Of a stretch of 64,000 nt of DNA, positions 18,940 through 28,655 are shown in pieces. The translations under genes were made by a program, and so were the position numbers. The stretch spans positions 481,695 through 545,694 of the forward strand of contig NZ_JACRUI010000001.1 of NCBI RefSeq assembly GCF_014305095.1. The letters run 5' to 3'. Below the pieces are notes generated by a model, which saw nothing but the letters and a program-made list of their open reading frames with translations, searched no databases and was not told the origin of the DNA. The number at the start of each line of letters is the position of its first letter. Position 1 is the first letter of the stretch. This stretch comes from Flavobacterium kayseriense. GTDB lineage: Bacteria > Bacteroidota > Bacteroidia > Flavobacteriales > Flavobacteriaceae.

Positions 18940-19845
18940 ATGACTAATACCAAACCTAGATTAGCACTTGCTTTTGGAATACTTTGTATTTCGATTTTTC
19001 CCATATTGGTTAAGCTGCAACTCACTCCAGGATTGATTTCGGCATTTTACCGAATGGCATTTGCATTTTCACTACTATTGCCATACATGCTTTTCTCTAA
19101 AAGATTTAAGATGCCAGAGAAAAAACACCTCCTATTAGCTGTCGTTTGTGGTGTATTATTTGCCTCCGACGTGGCGGTTTGGAACATTGCCATACAAGAG
19201 TCAAGTGCCACGCAAGCTTCTTTATTGACTAATTTATCTCCTCTTTGGCTGGGAATTATATCTTATCTTTTTTTAAATATAAAACCAGCTACGAATTTCT
19301 GGATAGGAACAACAGTTGCCTTATTTGGGATGGCAATGTTAGTAGGGTTCCAATTTTTCTTAGAGCTCGATTTTGATAACGCCTTTATCTTAGCCGTCTT
19401 ATCTGGAATCTTCTACTCTATCTACTTATTAGTGAGTAAAAAAGCACTTACTCATATCGATGTACTTTCGTTCATGACCATCAGCCTGCTGGCTTCGTCA
19501 ATTTTTCTAGCAATAGCTTGTGTTATACTGAATGAACCATTCACAGGGTTTTCTGAAATGGGTTGGTTTGTATTGGTAATTCAAGCTGTAGTTTGTCAAT
19601 TGATGGCTTGGTTGTCGATCAGTTACGCAACCCAGCACATGCGCGCCACACGAGTATCCTTAAGTTTATTGAGTCAAGCCGTTTTAACTTCTATTCTAGC
19701 ATGGTTCTTTTTGGATGAAAAAATTACAATTAACATGATTATTGGTGGTTTGATTCTCCTTTTAGGAATCCGAATCACATTTTATACTAATACGCTTGGA
19801 TTTAAAACACCTAAAGAATCGCCTTCTTTAGATTTAATTAAATAA
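18940..19845 (+). CDS. DMT-superfamily permease, EamA family
   Basis: The inner-membrane protein has 301 residues, about ten hydrophobic segments and two EamA repeats. The second repeat starts near 160 and ends with the typical EKITINMIIGGLILLLGI. Substrates of this family are metabolites, often amino acids or their derivatives; the substrate here is not known. The next gene starts 1 bp after its stop, so it is the first gene of an operon with the HAD phosphatase and the CAT-like gene. Confidence 0.88.
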   Translation: MTNTKPRLALAFGILCISIFPILVKLQLTPGLISAFYRMAFAFSLLLPYMLFSKRFKMPEKKHLLLAVVCGVLFASDVAVWNIAIQESSATQASLLTNLSPLWLGIISYLFLNIKPATNFWIGTTVALFGMAMLVGFQFFLELDFDNAFILAVLSGIFYSIYLLVSKKALTHIDVLSFMTISLLASSIFLAIACVILNEPFTGFSEMGWFVLVIQAVVCQLMAWLSISYATQHMRATRVSLSLLSQAVLTSILAWFFLDEKITINMIIGGLILLLGIRITFYTNTLGFKTPKESPSLDLIK

Positions 19846-19846
19846 G

Positions 19847-20536
19847 ATGAAGAATATTAAAGTTATTGCATTTGATGCAGATGATACGCTATTTATCAAT
19901 GAAACCTACTTTGACGAAACAGAAAAGAAATTTTGTGGTTTAATGCAAGATTACCTTTCCAAACAAGGCATCTCGCAGGAATTATTTAAGGTAGAAATTG
20001 ACAATTTAAAACTATACGGCTACGGTATTAAAGGATATATCTTGTCGATGATTGAAGCCGCTATGACGATTTCTAACAATACGATTCCGATTGAAATTGT
20101 AGAAAAAATAATTCAATTTGGAAAAGAGCTGCTTCAAAAACCTATCGTTTTACTAGACGGTGTCGAAGAAACCTTAGATGGTTTGTTTGGAAAATACAAA
20201 TTAGTAGTTGCTACTAAAGGAGATTTATTGGACCAAAGACGTAAACTACATAATTCTGGCTTAGGACATTATTTTCACCATATTGAAGTGATGTCAGACA
20301 AACAGGAGAAGGATTATGTCGATTTGATTAAAAGGCTAGAAATTAAACCTTCAGAATTTTTCATGATCGGAAATTCTCTAAAATCAGATGTTTTACCTGT
20401 TTTAGCCATTGGCGGACACGCCGTTCATATTCCGTTTCACACCACTTGGGCACATGAAAAAATTGATCACAAAGTCGTACATGAGAATTTTAGCACTCAC
20501 GAAAACATAATCGAAGTATTGAAAAAATTAGTCTAA
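19847..20536 (+). CDS. HAD-superfamily hydrolase
   Basis: This 229-residue phosphatase-type enzyme has motif I FDADDTLF at 9-16 (nucleophile Asp10 and acid Asp12), motif II ATKGD near 124 and motif IV GNSLKSDV near 177. An alpha-helical cap lies between motifs I and II. The substrate is not predictable. It is translationally close to the permease upstream (1 bp) and the CAT-like gene downstream (6 bp). Confidence 0.9.
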   Translation: MKNIKVIAFDADDTLFINETYFDETEKKFCGLMQDYLSKQGISQELFKVEIDNLKLYGYGIKGYILSMIEAAMTISNNTIPIEIVEKIIQFGKELLQKPIVLLDGVEETLDGLFGKYKLVVATKGDLLDQRRKLHNSGLGHYFHHIEVMSDKQEKDYVDLIKRLEIKPSEFFMIGNSLKSDVLPVLAIGGHAVHIPFHTTWAHEKIDHKVVHENFSTHENIIEVLKKLV

Positions 20537-20542
20537 AAAAGA

Positions 20543-21175
20543 ATGAAACAAAAGTTAGATGTAGCGAATTGGAATCGAAAAGAACATTTTTTATTCTTTA
20601 AACAGTTTGAAGAACCGTTTTTTGGTGCAACAGTCACCATCGATTGCACTAAAGCTTATGCTATTGCAAAAGAAAAAAAGACATCATTTTTTATGTATTA
20701 CTTACACAAAACATTAGTAGCTATCAATCAGATTGAATGTTTTAAATACCGCATTGCAAAAGACAACGTATATATTTACGACCAAATTAATGCCTCAGCC
20801 ACCATCGGAAGAGCAGATGGCACTTTTGGTTTTTCCTTAATCGAATACGAACTTGATTATGCAGTTTTTGAAAAAAATGCAACATCAGAAACGAAAAGAA
20901 TTCAAACAACAACAACAGGACTTTTTACACGTACTTTTGAGCACGACAATGTTATTCTTTTCTCGGCAATACCTTGGTTAAATTTTACGTCACTTTCGCA
21001 CGCAAGAAGTTACACTTTCCCTGATAGTTGTCCTAAAATCTCATTTGGAAAAATGATAACTGCCTCAGACGGAACCAAAACAATGGCGATGTCAATTCAT
21101 GTACATCATGGATTAATTGACGGATTACAGCTAGGTCAATTTGTTGATTATTTTCAAGAAATTATGAATCAGTAA
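20543..21175 (+). CDS. Chloramphenicol acetyltransferase-like acyltransferase
   Basis: This protein has the type I/III CAT fold (210 residues). Near its C-terminus it carries HVHHGLIDGLQLGQF, where His189 is the expected catalytic base and Asp193 the structural partner. NFTSLSH at 147-153 matches the substrate-pocket region. Flavobacterial genomes carry many CAT homologues outside resistance cassettes, so a real chloramphenicol resistance role is unproven. It is the third gene of the DMT-HAD-CAT operon and not next to any mobile element. Confidence 0.88.
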   Translation: MKQKLDVANWNRKEHFLFFKQFEEPFFGATVTIDCTKAYAIAKEKKTSFFMYYLHKTLVAINQIECFKYRIAKDNVYIYDQINASATIGRADGTFGFSLIEYELDYAVFEKNATSETKRIQTTTTGLFTRTFEHDNVILFSAIPWLNFTSLSHARSYTFPDSCPKISFGKMITASDGTKTMAMSIHVHHGLIDGLQLGQFVDYFQEIMNQ

Positions 21176-21224
21176 GTTAAATTTACATTCATTTTTTTGG
21201 CTTAATTTTTGTAACTTCTTCCTT

Positions 21225-22628
21225 ATGAAAAAAACAATACTATTTTTACTTTTAATTTATCAATCTGCATCGTTCAGTCAGGTTTTACTAACTTCTTATG
21301 ACTTTGATTTTAATAATAAGGGTGAGAATGTTCAAATATTTAATGCCGAAAATACTGAAACTCATGATGTTTTCGTGTTCGCAGTAAATGGACAAAACAT
21401 CACAATTTTAAAATACAACAATGCTTTGTTCTTAATGGATCAATTTACTGTATCATTTGCAAATCCTGAAAATAAAAGAATAATTGGATATAGTTTTAAC
21501 AACGACGGAAACCCAACCCTATATTGGTCATCTAGCGTTCTGGACGAAATTATAATTACTAAGTATTATTTTGAAAGCAAAACCCTTAAAAATTTAAAGT
21601 TTAGAGTGCCTTCTCCAAGCGATTATGTAGTTGCTACTTTTCAGAAAAACAATTCATTCTGTTTGCTTTCAAAGAATGTTTCCGAAGAAATCTTAACATC
21701 TTACATCTTTAACGAGGGAATAGCAGAGCAAACAATTTTTGATTTTTCTCCCTATAAATTTCTAAATAAAAGGCTGCAAATCATCCCTTTTTATGATCTA
21801 ATAAATGAGAATCCTTTGGAGAAAATGGAGTTAAAAAATTATAATCCTCTATACAAAAGTTCCAGTCCAAGTAAATTTTATATTGTAGATGATAAAATTA
21901 TTTTAACGTTAGATCAAAATTCAAAGCAAACGCAAGTATTTGAACTCAATTTGAAGAATCACACACTGATAGAGAAACTTTTTTCTAAGCCAAAACCTCA
22001 AAAAACATCTTACGGATCTAATTCTTTTTTTTCTGACAATAAATTATTCCAAGTTAAAGCCAACACAGAGGAACTCCTATTGGAAGTAAAAAACTATGAT
22101 TCTGAAGAACTTATTAAAAGTATATCCATTCCAAAAAAAGAAAATATATATTTCAAAAACTCACCATTAACAATAAAAAAAGAGTCTCAAAAATTAAAAA
22201 CCATTAAAAACACCTCACTGTTTTTAAAATATTTAAACAATTTAAATATTGGAATATCGGTCTACCATAACAATAATAATAACTTTGTCACCATTGGTGG
22301 AAGTCCAAATATCCAATACTATGAGGAGCCTACCTTCCATAATATTAATGATGATGAATACACCTTAAAAGAAAATTATCAAAATAATAATGTAGTGCCT
22401 ATTCATACTGAAACTGTTTTTTTTGAGAGCAGTTGGGACAAAAAACTTGAATTCATTTCTTCTAGACAAGAACCATTTGCTATAGACAATATTTCATATT
22501 TTATAAGTCAACAAAAGGAAATTACTTTAGAAAATATTATAAAATTTAAAGACTATTATATTTTAGGCTATTACGACTCAAACAAAAAAAGCTATATTAT
22601 GCGAAAGTTCACAGATGGTTATAATTAA
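21225..22628 (+). CDS. Secreted hypothetical protein
   Basis: The 467-residue protein has an N-terminal signal peptide (MKKTILFLLLIYQSASFS). The rest is rich in Asn, Lys and Tyr and reads as a beta-rich repeat fold, possibly a propeller, with recurring short strands ended by Asp or Asn. There is no type IX sorting tail. I do not recognise the family. Codon use is somewhat richer in A/T than the neighbours. Confidence 0.75.
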   Translation: MKKTILFLLLIYQSASFSQVLLTSYDFDFNNKGENVQIFNAENTETHDVFVFAVNGQNITILKYNNALFLMDQFTVSFANPENKRIIGYSFNNDGNPTLYWSSSVLDEIIITKYYFESKTLKNLKFRVPSPSDYVVATFQKNNSFCLLSKNVSEEILTSYIFNEGIAEQTIFDFSPYKFLNKRLQIIPFYDLINENPLEKMELKNYNPLYKSSSPSKFYIVDDKIILTLDQNSKQTQVFELNLKNHTLIEKLFSKPKPQKTSYGSNSFFSDNKLFQVKANTEELLLEVKNYDSEELIKSISIPKKENIYFKNSPLTIKKESQKLKTIKNTSLFLKYLNNLNIGISVYHNNNNNFVTIGGSPNIQYYEEPTFHNINDDEYTLKENYQNNNVVPIHTETVFFESSWDKKLEFISSRQEPFAIDNISYFISQQKEITLENIIKFKDYYILGYYDSNKKSYIMRKFTDGYN

Positions 22629-22808
22629 AAAACAATCACACTAACTAGATATTGTTGATTAAACAGGGAAGTTTACTAAAATATATTACTGCTGATAAAA
22701 CACTACTCTGATTATTTTTTAATATGTAAAAAAAGTAACTATTTTAAAATTTAAATAATCTCATTCCTTTGTGAACCGCCTAAAGCCTAAAAATTTTCTA
22801 AAAAATAT

Positions 22809-23708
22809 ATGTTCCCAATAGCTTTTCATCCCATATATCAGCATCCACTACCTGAAGGACATCGTTTTCCTATGTTGAAATACGAATTGCTTCCGCAGCA
22901 ATTACTGCACGAGGGAACAGCTACTCAAACTGATTTTTTTGAGCCTGAATTATGTGATCTAACTCCGGTTTTGGCCATTCACAACAAGGGGTATGTGAAT
23001 GATTTATTGCAACTGACCTTAAATGCAAAAGCAGCACGAAAAATTGGTTTTCCTTTATCCAATGAATTAGTGCAACGCGAGTTAATAATTGCACAAGGAA
23101 CTATCACTGGGGCTCAAAAATCGTTCGATACAAAAGTATCTTTTAATATTGCAGGGGGAACACATCACGCGTACTCAACTCACGGAGAAGCATTTTGTTT
23201 ACTTAATGACCAAGCCATTGCAGCTCGGTTTCTACTGGATCAAAAATTAGCCAAAAAAATTTTAATTATTGATCTCGACGTACATCAAGGAAATGGAACC
23301 GCTCAAATTTTCCAGAATAATAAAGACGTATTTACTTTTTCTACGCATGGAAAAACCAATTACCCTTTCAAGAAAGAAACCTCTGATTTAGACATTGCTT
23401 TCGATGACGGCACAACCGATTCTCAATTCCTAAGCACTATTGCAAGTGTAATTCCGCAATTGATTGAAACCCAAAAACCAAATTTTATATTTTATTTAGC
23501 CGGAGTCGATATTCTAGCCTCTGATAAATTAGGAAAGTTAGGTTGCACATTAGACGGCTGTAAAAAGAGAGACGAACTAGTCTTTGAACTCTGCTCAAAA
23601 CACCAAATTCCAGTACAAGTTTCAATGGGCGGCGGGTATTCTCCTAATATTAAAACCATTATCGAAGCCCACGCTAATACCTTTCGAGCAGCTAAAGATA
23701 TATTCTAA
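22809..23708 (+). CDS. Histone deacetylase-like (AcuC/HDAC superfamily) hydrolase
   Basis: This zinc-dependent deacylase has 299 residues. Family motifs are AGGTHHAYSTHGEAFCLLND (tandem His at the charge relay), IIDLDVHQGNGTAQIF (zinc ligands Asp and His) and the late Asp in YLAGVDILASD. Bacterial members remove acyl groups from proteins such as acetyl-CoA synthetase, or from polyamines. The substrate is unknown. It is a single gene, with 180 bp of featureless AT-rich DNA before it. Confidence 0.92.
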   Translation: MFPIAFHPIYQHPLPEGHRFPMLKYELLPQQLLHEGTATQTDFFEPELCDLTPVLAIHNKGYVNDLLQLTLNAKAARKIGFPLSNELVQRELIIAQGTITGAQKSFDTKVSFNIAGGTHHAYSTHGEAFCLLNDQAIAARFLLDQKLAKKILIIDLDVHQGNGTAQIFQNNKDVFTFSTHGKTNYPFKKETSDLDIAFDDGTTDSQFLSTIASVIPQLIETQKPNFIFYLAGVDILASDKLGKLGCTLDGCKKRDELVFELCSKHQIPVQVSMGGGYSPNIKTIIEAHANTFRAAKDIF

Positions 23709-23748
23709 AAAAAAAATGCACGAACTACTGTAATAGTAATTCGTGCAA
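23707..23748 (-). terminator. Terminator after ssb
   Basis: TGCACGAA (23717-23724) pairs with TTCGTGCA further right, extended by TACT/AGTA. The ten-A run before it gives a U-tract on the minus strand, so it serves ssb. It may also stop the convergent HDAC-like gene. Confidence 0.75.
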
Positions 23749-23770
23749 TGATATCCTTTTTAATTGTTCA

Positions 23771-24097
23771 CTACTGTTTGCCTAATAAAAGTAACTCGTT
23801 TGCAACGACTTCGGTTATAAATCGTTTCACTCCGTCTTTATCATCGTAGCTGCGATGTGTAAGTTTACCTTCTATGGCGACTTCTTTTCCCTTAGTCACA
23901 TATTTTTCGATAATTTCGGCTGTTTTACCCCAAGCTGTAACACGATGCCATTCAGTTTTCTCTACCTTATCTCCGTTTTCTTTATAATAAACTTCATTAG
24001 TAGCTATTGAAAGATTGGCTAATTTTTTTCCTCCTTCTAATGTTTTTACTTCTGGATCTTGTCCTACATGTCCGATTAATTGTACTGTGTTTTTCAT
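23771..24097 (-). CDS. ssb: Short single-stranded DNA-binding protein
   Basis: The OB-fold begins MKNTVQLIGHVGQDPEVK and has the conserved TEWHRVTAWGKTAE segment at 48-61. At 108 residues it stops right after the last beta strand (ELLLLGKQ). It lacks both the flexible linker and the acidic DDDIPF-type tail used by full-length SSB to recruit replication proteins. It may be an accessory SSB alongside a longer one elsewhere. It is monocistronic with its own terminator. Confidence 0.92.
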   Translation of the reverse strand: MKNTVQLIGHVGQDPEVKTLEGGKKLANLSIATNEVYYKENGDKVEKTEWHRVTAWGKTAEIIEKYVTKGKEVAIEGKLTHRSYDDKDGVKRFITEVVANELLLLGKQ

Positions 24098-24313
24098 GGC
24101 GTATAAATTTAATTGTTATCATCTGAATTCGTATCAGACTTTGTTATGGTATATAATGATGTCGATTTCTAGTTGTTTGATTTCGACATTGCAAAGATTA
24201 GACAGAAGCAAGAACTTATTCGGTTAACGTTCAATTACTTTCGGTTGTAAATAATTGTAAACGTTTGTAAACGGCTACTATTTTTTGTATATTGCTGAAA
24301 ATTAAAATGATTT

Positions 24314-25840
24314 ATGCCAGCAAATATTAAAACAATTGAATTACGCAACTTACAAATTGAAGATTATAAAGAGTTAAAAAAATCCATGGTGGAATCGTAT
24401 CCAGAAATGGCTGATTCCTTTTGGAAAGAAGATCAAATAGAAGTTTTATTGAAAAAATTCCCTGAAGGACAATTAGTAATTGTCGTTGACGGCATTGTTG
24501 TTGGCTCTGCCATGTCCTTATTGGTGACTGAAGATTTTGCTTTCAAAACTAGAACCTATAAAGCGATTACTGGTAATTTTACATTTTCTACTCACAACCC
24601 TAATGGAGAGGTGTTATACGGAATTGACGTTTTTATAAACCCGCAATACCGCGGCTTACGTTTAGGGCGTCGTTTGTACGATGTTCGAAAAGAACTGTGT
24701 GAGCAGTTAAATTTAAAGTCCATTATTTTTGCTGGGAGAATTCCGAATTACGCAAAATTCAAAGACGAAATTACTCCTAAGGTTTATATTGAAAAAGTAA
24801 AGAAGAAGGAAATCTACGATCCTGTTTTATCTTTTCAATTGAGTAATGATTTCCATGAACTGCGTGTATTGAAAAATTATTTACTTGGTGATACGGAGTC
24901 TTTAGAATTTGCTGTTTTATTAGAATGGAACAATATTTACTACGATGACAGTCCAAAACTAATCAACACAACTAAAAGTGTTGTGAGGCTAGGATTAATC
25001 CAATGGCAAATGCGTTCTTTAGGAAATCTGGATGCTCTTTTTGAACAAGCCGAATTTTTTATCGATGCAGTATCAGGATACGGAAGTGATTTTGCTTTGT
25101 TTCCAGAATTTTTCACTGCTCCTTTAATGGCTGATTACAATCATTTATCAGAAGCCGAAGCCATAAGGGAATTAGCACGACATACAGAGGCAGTAAAAAT
25201 GCGCTTTCAAGAATTTGCTATATCGTACAACATCAATATTATCACTGGTAGTATGCCGTTTATTGAAAATGAGCACGTTTACAATGTAGGGTTTCTATGC
25301 AAGCGAGACGGTACGAACGAAATGTATCGCAAAATTCATATTACTCCAAACGAAGTTTTCCATTGGGGAATCACCGGCGGAGATACAATTCAAACTTTTG
25401 ATACCGACTGTGGGAAAATTGGAATTGTGATTTGTTACGATGTGGAATTCCCAGAACTTTCTAGACTGATGGCTGACGAAGGAATGAATATATTGTTTGT
25501 CCCTTTCCTAACCGATACTCAAAACGGGTATACTAGAGTACGCCACTGTGCACAAGCTAGAGCTATCGAAAACGAGTGCTATGTAGCTATTGCTGGTTGT
25601 GTAGGTAACTTACCGAAAGTGAACAACATGGATATCCAATATGCACAAGCGGCAGTTTTTACACCATCTGATTTTGCCTTCCCAAGTAACGGAATTAAAG
25701 CAGAAGCAACTCCAAACACAGAGATGACACTTATTGTTGACGTCGATATGAACTTACTGAAAGAATTGCACGAGCACGGAAGTGTAAATACAATGAAAGA
25801 CAGAAGACACGATTTGTATAACTTGACAAGACTAAAATGA
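24314..25840 (+). CDS. GNAT acetyltransferase-nitrilase fusion protein
   Basis: This 508-residue protein has two domains. A GNAT acetyltransferase (about 5-215) carries the CoA-loop-like PQYRGLRLGRRLYD at 110-123. A carbon-nitrogen hydrolase (about 224-505) has the full catalytic triad Glu265 (FPEFF), Lys340 (YRKIH) and Cys374 (VICYDVEFP). This fusion is known in many Bacteroidota, but its substrate has not been settled. It suggests acyl transfer and amide hydrolysis on the same or a linked small molecule. It overlaps the next gene by 4 bp (ATGA). Confidence 0.93.
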   Translation: MPANIKTIELRNLQIEDYKELKKSMVESYPEMADSFWKEDQIEVLLKKFPEGQLVIVVDGIVVGSAMSLLVTEDFAFKTRTYKAITGNFTFSTHNPNGEVLYGIDVFINPQYRGLRLGRRLYDVRKELCEQLNLKSIIFAGRIPNYAKFKDEITPKVYIEKVKKKEIYDPVLSFQLSNDFHELRVLKNYLLGDTESLEFAVLLEWNNIYYDDSPKLINTTKSVVRLGLIQWQMRSLGNLDALFEQAEFFIDAVSGYGSDFALFPEFFTAPLMADYNHLSEAEAIRELARHTEAVKMRFQEFAISYNINIITGSMPFIENEHVYNVGFLCKRDGTNEMYRKIHITPNEVFHWGITGGDTIQTFDTDCGKIGIVICYDVEFPELSRLMADEGMNILFVPFLTDTQNGYTRVRHCAQARAIENECYVAIAGCVGNLPKVNNMDIQYAQAAVFTPSDFAFPSNGIKAEATPNTEMTLIVDVDMNLLKELHEHGSVNTMKDRRHDLYNLTRLK

Positions 25841-26187
25841 TAAAAGGCTGTTTAGAATGCGGAGAGAAAATTATAGGTCGCGAGGACAAAAAGTTTTGTA
25901 GCGACGGCTGCCGTAATGCCTATAATAACAAAATCAACAAAGACAGTACTAACTTTATGCGCAACGTTAATAATAAGTTGCGCAAAAACTATCGAATACT
26001 ATCCTCCATAAATACCGAAGGCAAATCAAAAACCACCCGAGCTAAACTATTAAGTAAGGGGTTTGACTTTGAGTTTTTTACAAATATTTTACAAACAAAA
26101 ACAGGAAACACCTATTACTTTTTATATGATCAAGGTTACCTGCTCTTGGACAACGACTTTTATATGCTTGTAAAAAAGGACATTTAA
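25837..26187 (+). CDS. Small zinc-knuckle hypothetical protein
   Basis: The 116-residue protein starts with CLECGEKIIGREDKKFCSDG followed by CR, a four-Cys knuckle of the kind seen in DUF2116-like proteins. The C-terminal part is basic and has no known domain. It is translationally coupled to the GNAT-nitrilase gene (ATGA overlap). Function is unknown. Confidence 0.75.
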   Translation: MIKGCLECGEKIIGREDKKFCSDGCRNAYNNKINKDSTNFMRNVNNKLRKNYRILSSINTEGKSKTTRAKLLSKGFDFEFFTNILQTKTGNTYYFLYDQGYLLLDNDFYMLVKKDI

Positions 26188-26225
26188 CGATACCATCAAC
26201 TACCCAAAAAACCATTTATCCCCGA

Positions 26226-28616
26226 ATGAAAAAAGACTACTCTTCCATTTTTGCAGTTTTATTCTTCCTATTAACCACAGGAACTATTTATTTCACAATG
26301 ATGCCACAGATGACATCAGAAGAAGAAGGACCATTAGCTGAATTCTCTACAGCAAGAGCTTTCAAGCAAGTAGAAAATATTGCTCGACAGCCCCACTATG
26401 TTGGATCTGCAAACCATGACCAAGTAGCCAACTATCTGCAAGCTGAACTACAAAAATTGGGATTAGAAACGAGTACGCAAGAAGGGTATACACTTACTGA
26501 TTGGGGCAACTTGGTTAAATCTAAAAACATTTTGGCCCGGATAAAAGGGACATCAAATTCTAAAGCCTTACTACTACTGTCGCACTATGACAGCGCACCA
26601 CACTCGTTCTCCCGTGGGGCAAGCGATGCTGGATCAGGAGTTGCGACGATACTAGAAAGTGTTCGTGCTTTTATTTACGACAAGAAGAAGAATAAAAATG
26701 ATATAATTATCCTTTTCTCGGATGCAGAAGAATTAGGTTTAAACGGTGCCGCCTTATTTGTAACCCAACACCAATGGGCAAAAGATATTGGATTAGTTCT
26801 TAATTTTGAAGCCAGAGGTTCCTCGGGACCAAGCTATATGCTGATGGAAACGAACAATGGAAATCAGGCGTTAGTAAGAGAGTTCGCTGCGGCAAAAGCG
26901 ACTTTCCCTGTTTCCAACTCGTTGATGTATAGTATTTATAAAATGCTTCCTAACGACACTGATTTAACTGTATTTAGAGAAAAAGGAGCTATTCAAGGTT
27001 ATAACTTTGCTTTCATTGATAGTCATTACAACTACCACACTGCACAAGATGATCCTGCTCACTTAGCAAAAAACACTTTGGAACATCAAGGAAGCTATTT
27101 AATACCACTATTAAGTTATTTCTGTAATGCTGATTTAAATAATACCGAAGCAACAGAAGATGATGTTTATTTCACAGCTCCATTTACTTTCATCAACTAC
27201 CCTTTTAGTTGGGTTATTCCTATGGTAATTATAGCAAGTTTATTGTTTTTACTTATCGTTTTTATCGGGATTGGAAAACGTATTTTAATCTTACCCGAAA
27301 TCATGAAAGGCTTTGTTCCTTTTCTAGCATCATTGATCACAACTGGATTAGTAAGTTTTCTAGGTTGGAAACTATTGTTACTAATTTATCCACAATACAA
27401 TGATTTGCTTAATGGATTTACCTATAATGGTCATGCCTACATCGCTGCCTTTGTACTTTTAGGTATTGCTATTAGTTTTGGTTTTTATCAGCTGTTTTCC
27501 ATCAAAAAGTTAACTATGAACCATTATGTTGCGCCGTTATTTTCATGGATTATCATCAATGCCGTTATAGCAATAAGCTTACCTGGAGCAGGATTTTTAA
27601 TCCTTCCCGTTTATTGTGGTTTACTCTCATTGGGTGTTTTTGTAATTACTCAAAAATCATTTAAATTCCTCAACCTTTTATTGAGTATTCCTGCCTTTGT
27701 AATCATAGCACCTTTCATACAAATGTTTCCTATTGGTTTGGGATTAAAAATACTTTATGGTAGCGCCATACTAACTGTACTAACTTTTGGATTGTTATTA
27801 CCCACTTTTGGTAGTTTTGCTAAAAAAGGGAAATGGGGATTAGTATTTCTAATAGTTTCGATTGGATTTTTTGCGCTAGCCCATTATGAGTCGGGTTACG
27901 AAAAAGGAAAAGCAAAATCTAATAGCCTTCTCTACATTTATGATGCAGAAACCAAGCTAGCCCATTGGGTTACCTATGACAAAAATCTAGACTCGTGGAC
28001 CAAAACCTATCTGGGTGAAAATCCAGCAGCACCGCAAACCTTAAATGCAACTCCGCTGTTTAGTAAATACAATTCTAAATTTACTTACGCCACACCTACT
28101 ATTCCGAAGGAAATTGCTTTACCTACTATTCAGTTTTTGCGTGATAGCATCGCTGGAAACCAGCGCTACTTGACAATAAAAATTAGCCCCAACCGAAAAG
28201 TGAATCGCTACGACATTTTTGCAAACGAAAAGATGGACATTGCAAATTTTAAAGCAAATGGCGCCATACCTTTAGAACAAAAGGTAGCTGCTTTAAACCG
28301 TCATGGTTTAAAAATCTTAAGTTATTATGTTGTAGCTAATGAACCTTTATTGATGGAGTTTAGTATCGATCGCTCGAATGTTTTTGATATGCAACTGCTA
28401 GAAAGTTCCTTTGATTTGATGCAAAATCCGTTATTTTCGATGCAAAAAAGAGAAGATTGGATGATGCCAACTCCGTTTATCTTGAACGATGCCGTGGTTA
28501 TCAAGCAACGAATTAAACCAACACCACCAATCGTTTTGGAGCAACAAGTTATCCCGACTCTACAACCAAAAAAAGCAAGCAGAATTATTAAAATAGATAG
28601 CTTAAAAGTCGAATAA
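26226..28616 (+). CDS. M28 family membrane metallopeptidase
   Basis: The N-terminal membrane anchor (8-25) is followed by an M28 aminopeptidase domain (about 40-310) with zinc ligands His120 (SHYDSAPH), Asp134 (GASDAGSG) and Glu168/Glu169 (SDAEELGL). The remaining 480 residues hold about eight membrane segments (330-560) and a C-terminal beta-rich periplasmic domain. The layout is like Fxna/ER-metallopeptidase-1-type proteins found in Bacteroidota. The peptidase domain would face the periplasm. The substrate is unknown. Confidence 0.92.
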   Translation: MKKDYSSIFAVLFFLLTTGTIYFTMMPQMTSEEEGPLAEFSTARAFKQVENIARQPHYVGSANHDQVANYLQAELQKLGLETSTQEGYTLTDWGNLVKSKNILARIKGTSNSKALLLLSHYDSAPHSFSRGASDAGSGVATILESVRAFIYDKKKNKNDIIILFSDAEELGLNGAALFVTQHQWAKDIGLVLNFEARGSSGPSYMLMETNNGNQALVREFAAAKATFPVSNSLMYSIYKMLPNDTDLTVFREKGAIQGYNFAFIDSHYNYHTAQDDPAHLAKNTLEHQGSYLIPLLSYFCNADLNNTEATEDDVYFTAPFTFINYPFSWVIPMVIIASLLFLLIVFIGIGKRILILPEIMKGFVPFLASLITTGLVSFLGWKLLLLIYPQYNDLLNGFTYNGHAYIAAFVLLGIAISFGFYQLFSIKKLTMNHYVAPLFSWIIINAVIAISLPGAGFLILPVYCGLLSLGVFVITQKSFKFLNLLLSIPAFVIIAPFIQMFPIGLGLKILYGSAILTVLTFGLLLPTFGSFAKKGKWGLVFLIVSIGFFALAHYESGYEKGKAKSNSLLYIYDAETKLAHWVTYDKNLDSWTKTYLGENPAAPQTLNATPLFSKYNSKFTYATPTIPKEIALPTIQFLRDSIAGNQRYLTIKISPNRKVNRYDIFANEKMDIANFKANGAIPLEQKVAALNRHGLKILSYYVVANEPLLMEFSIDRSNVFDMQLLESSFDLMQNPLFSMQKREDWMMPTPFILNDAVVIKQRIKPTPPIVLEQQVIPTLQPKKASRIIKIDSLKVE

Positions 28617-28655
28617 TTATACCGAAATTTGCAAGCAAATAATTCGATCATTGCA

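Noticed and set aside
20543..21175. Acquired chloramphenicol resistance gene
   Set aside because: CAT-like homologues are common chromosomal genes in flavobacteria, and no mobile element or resistance cassette is near.
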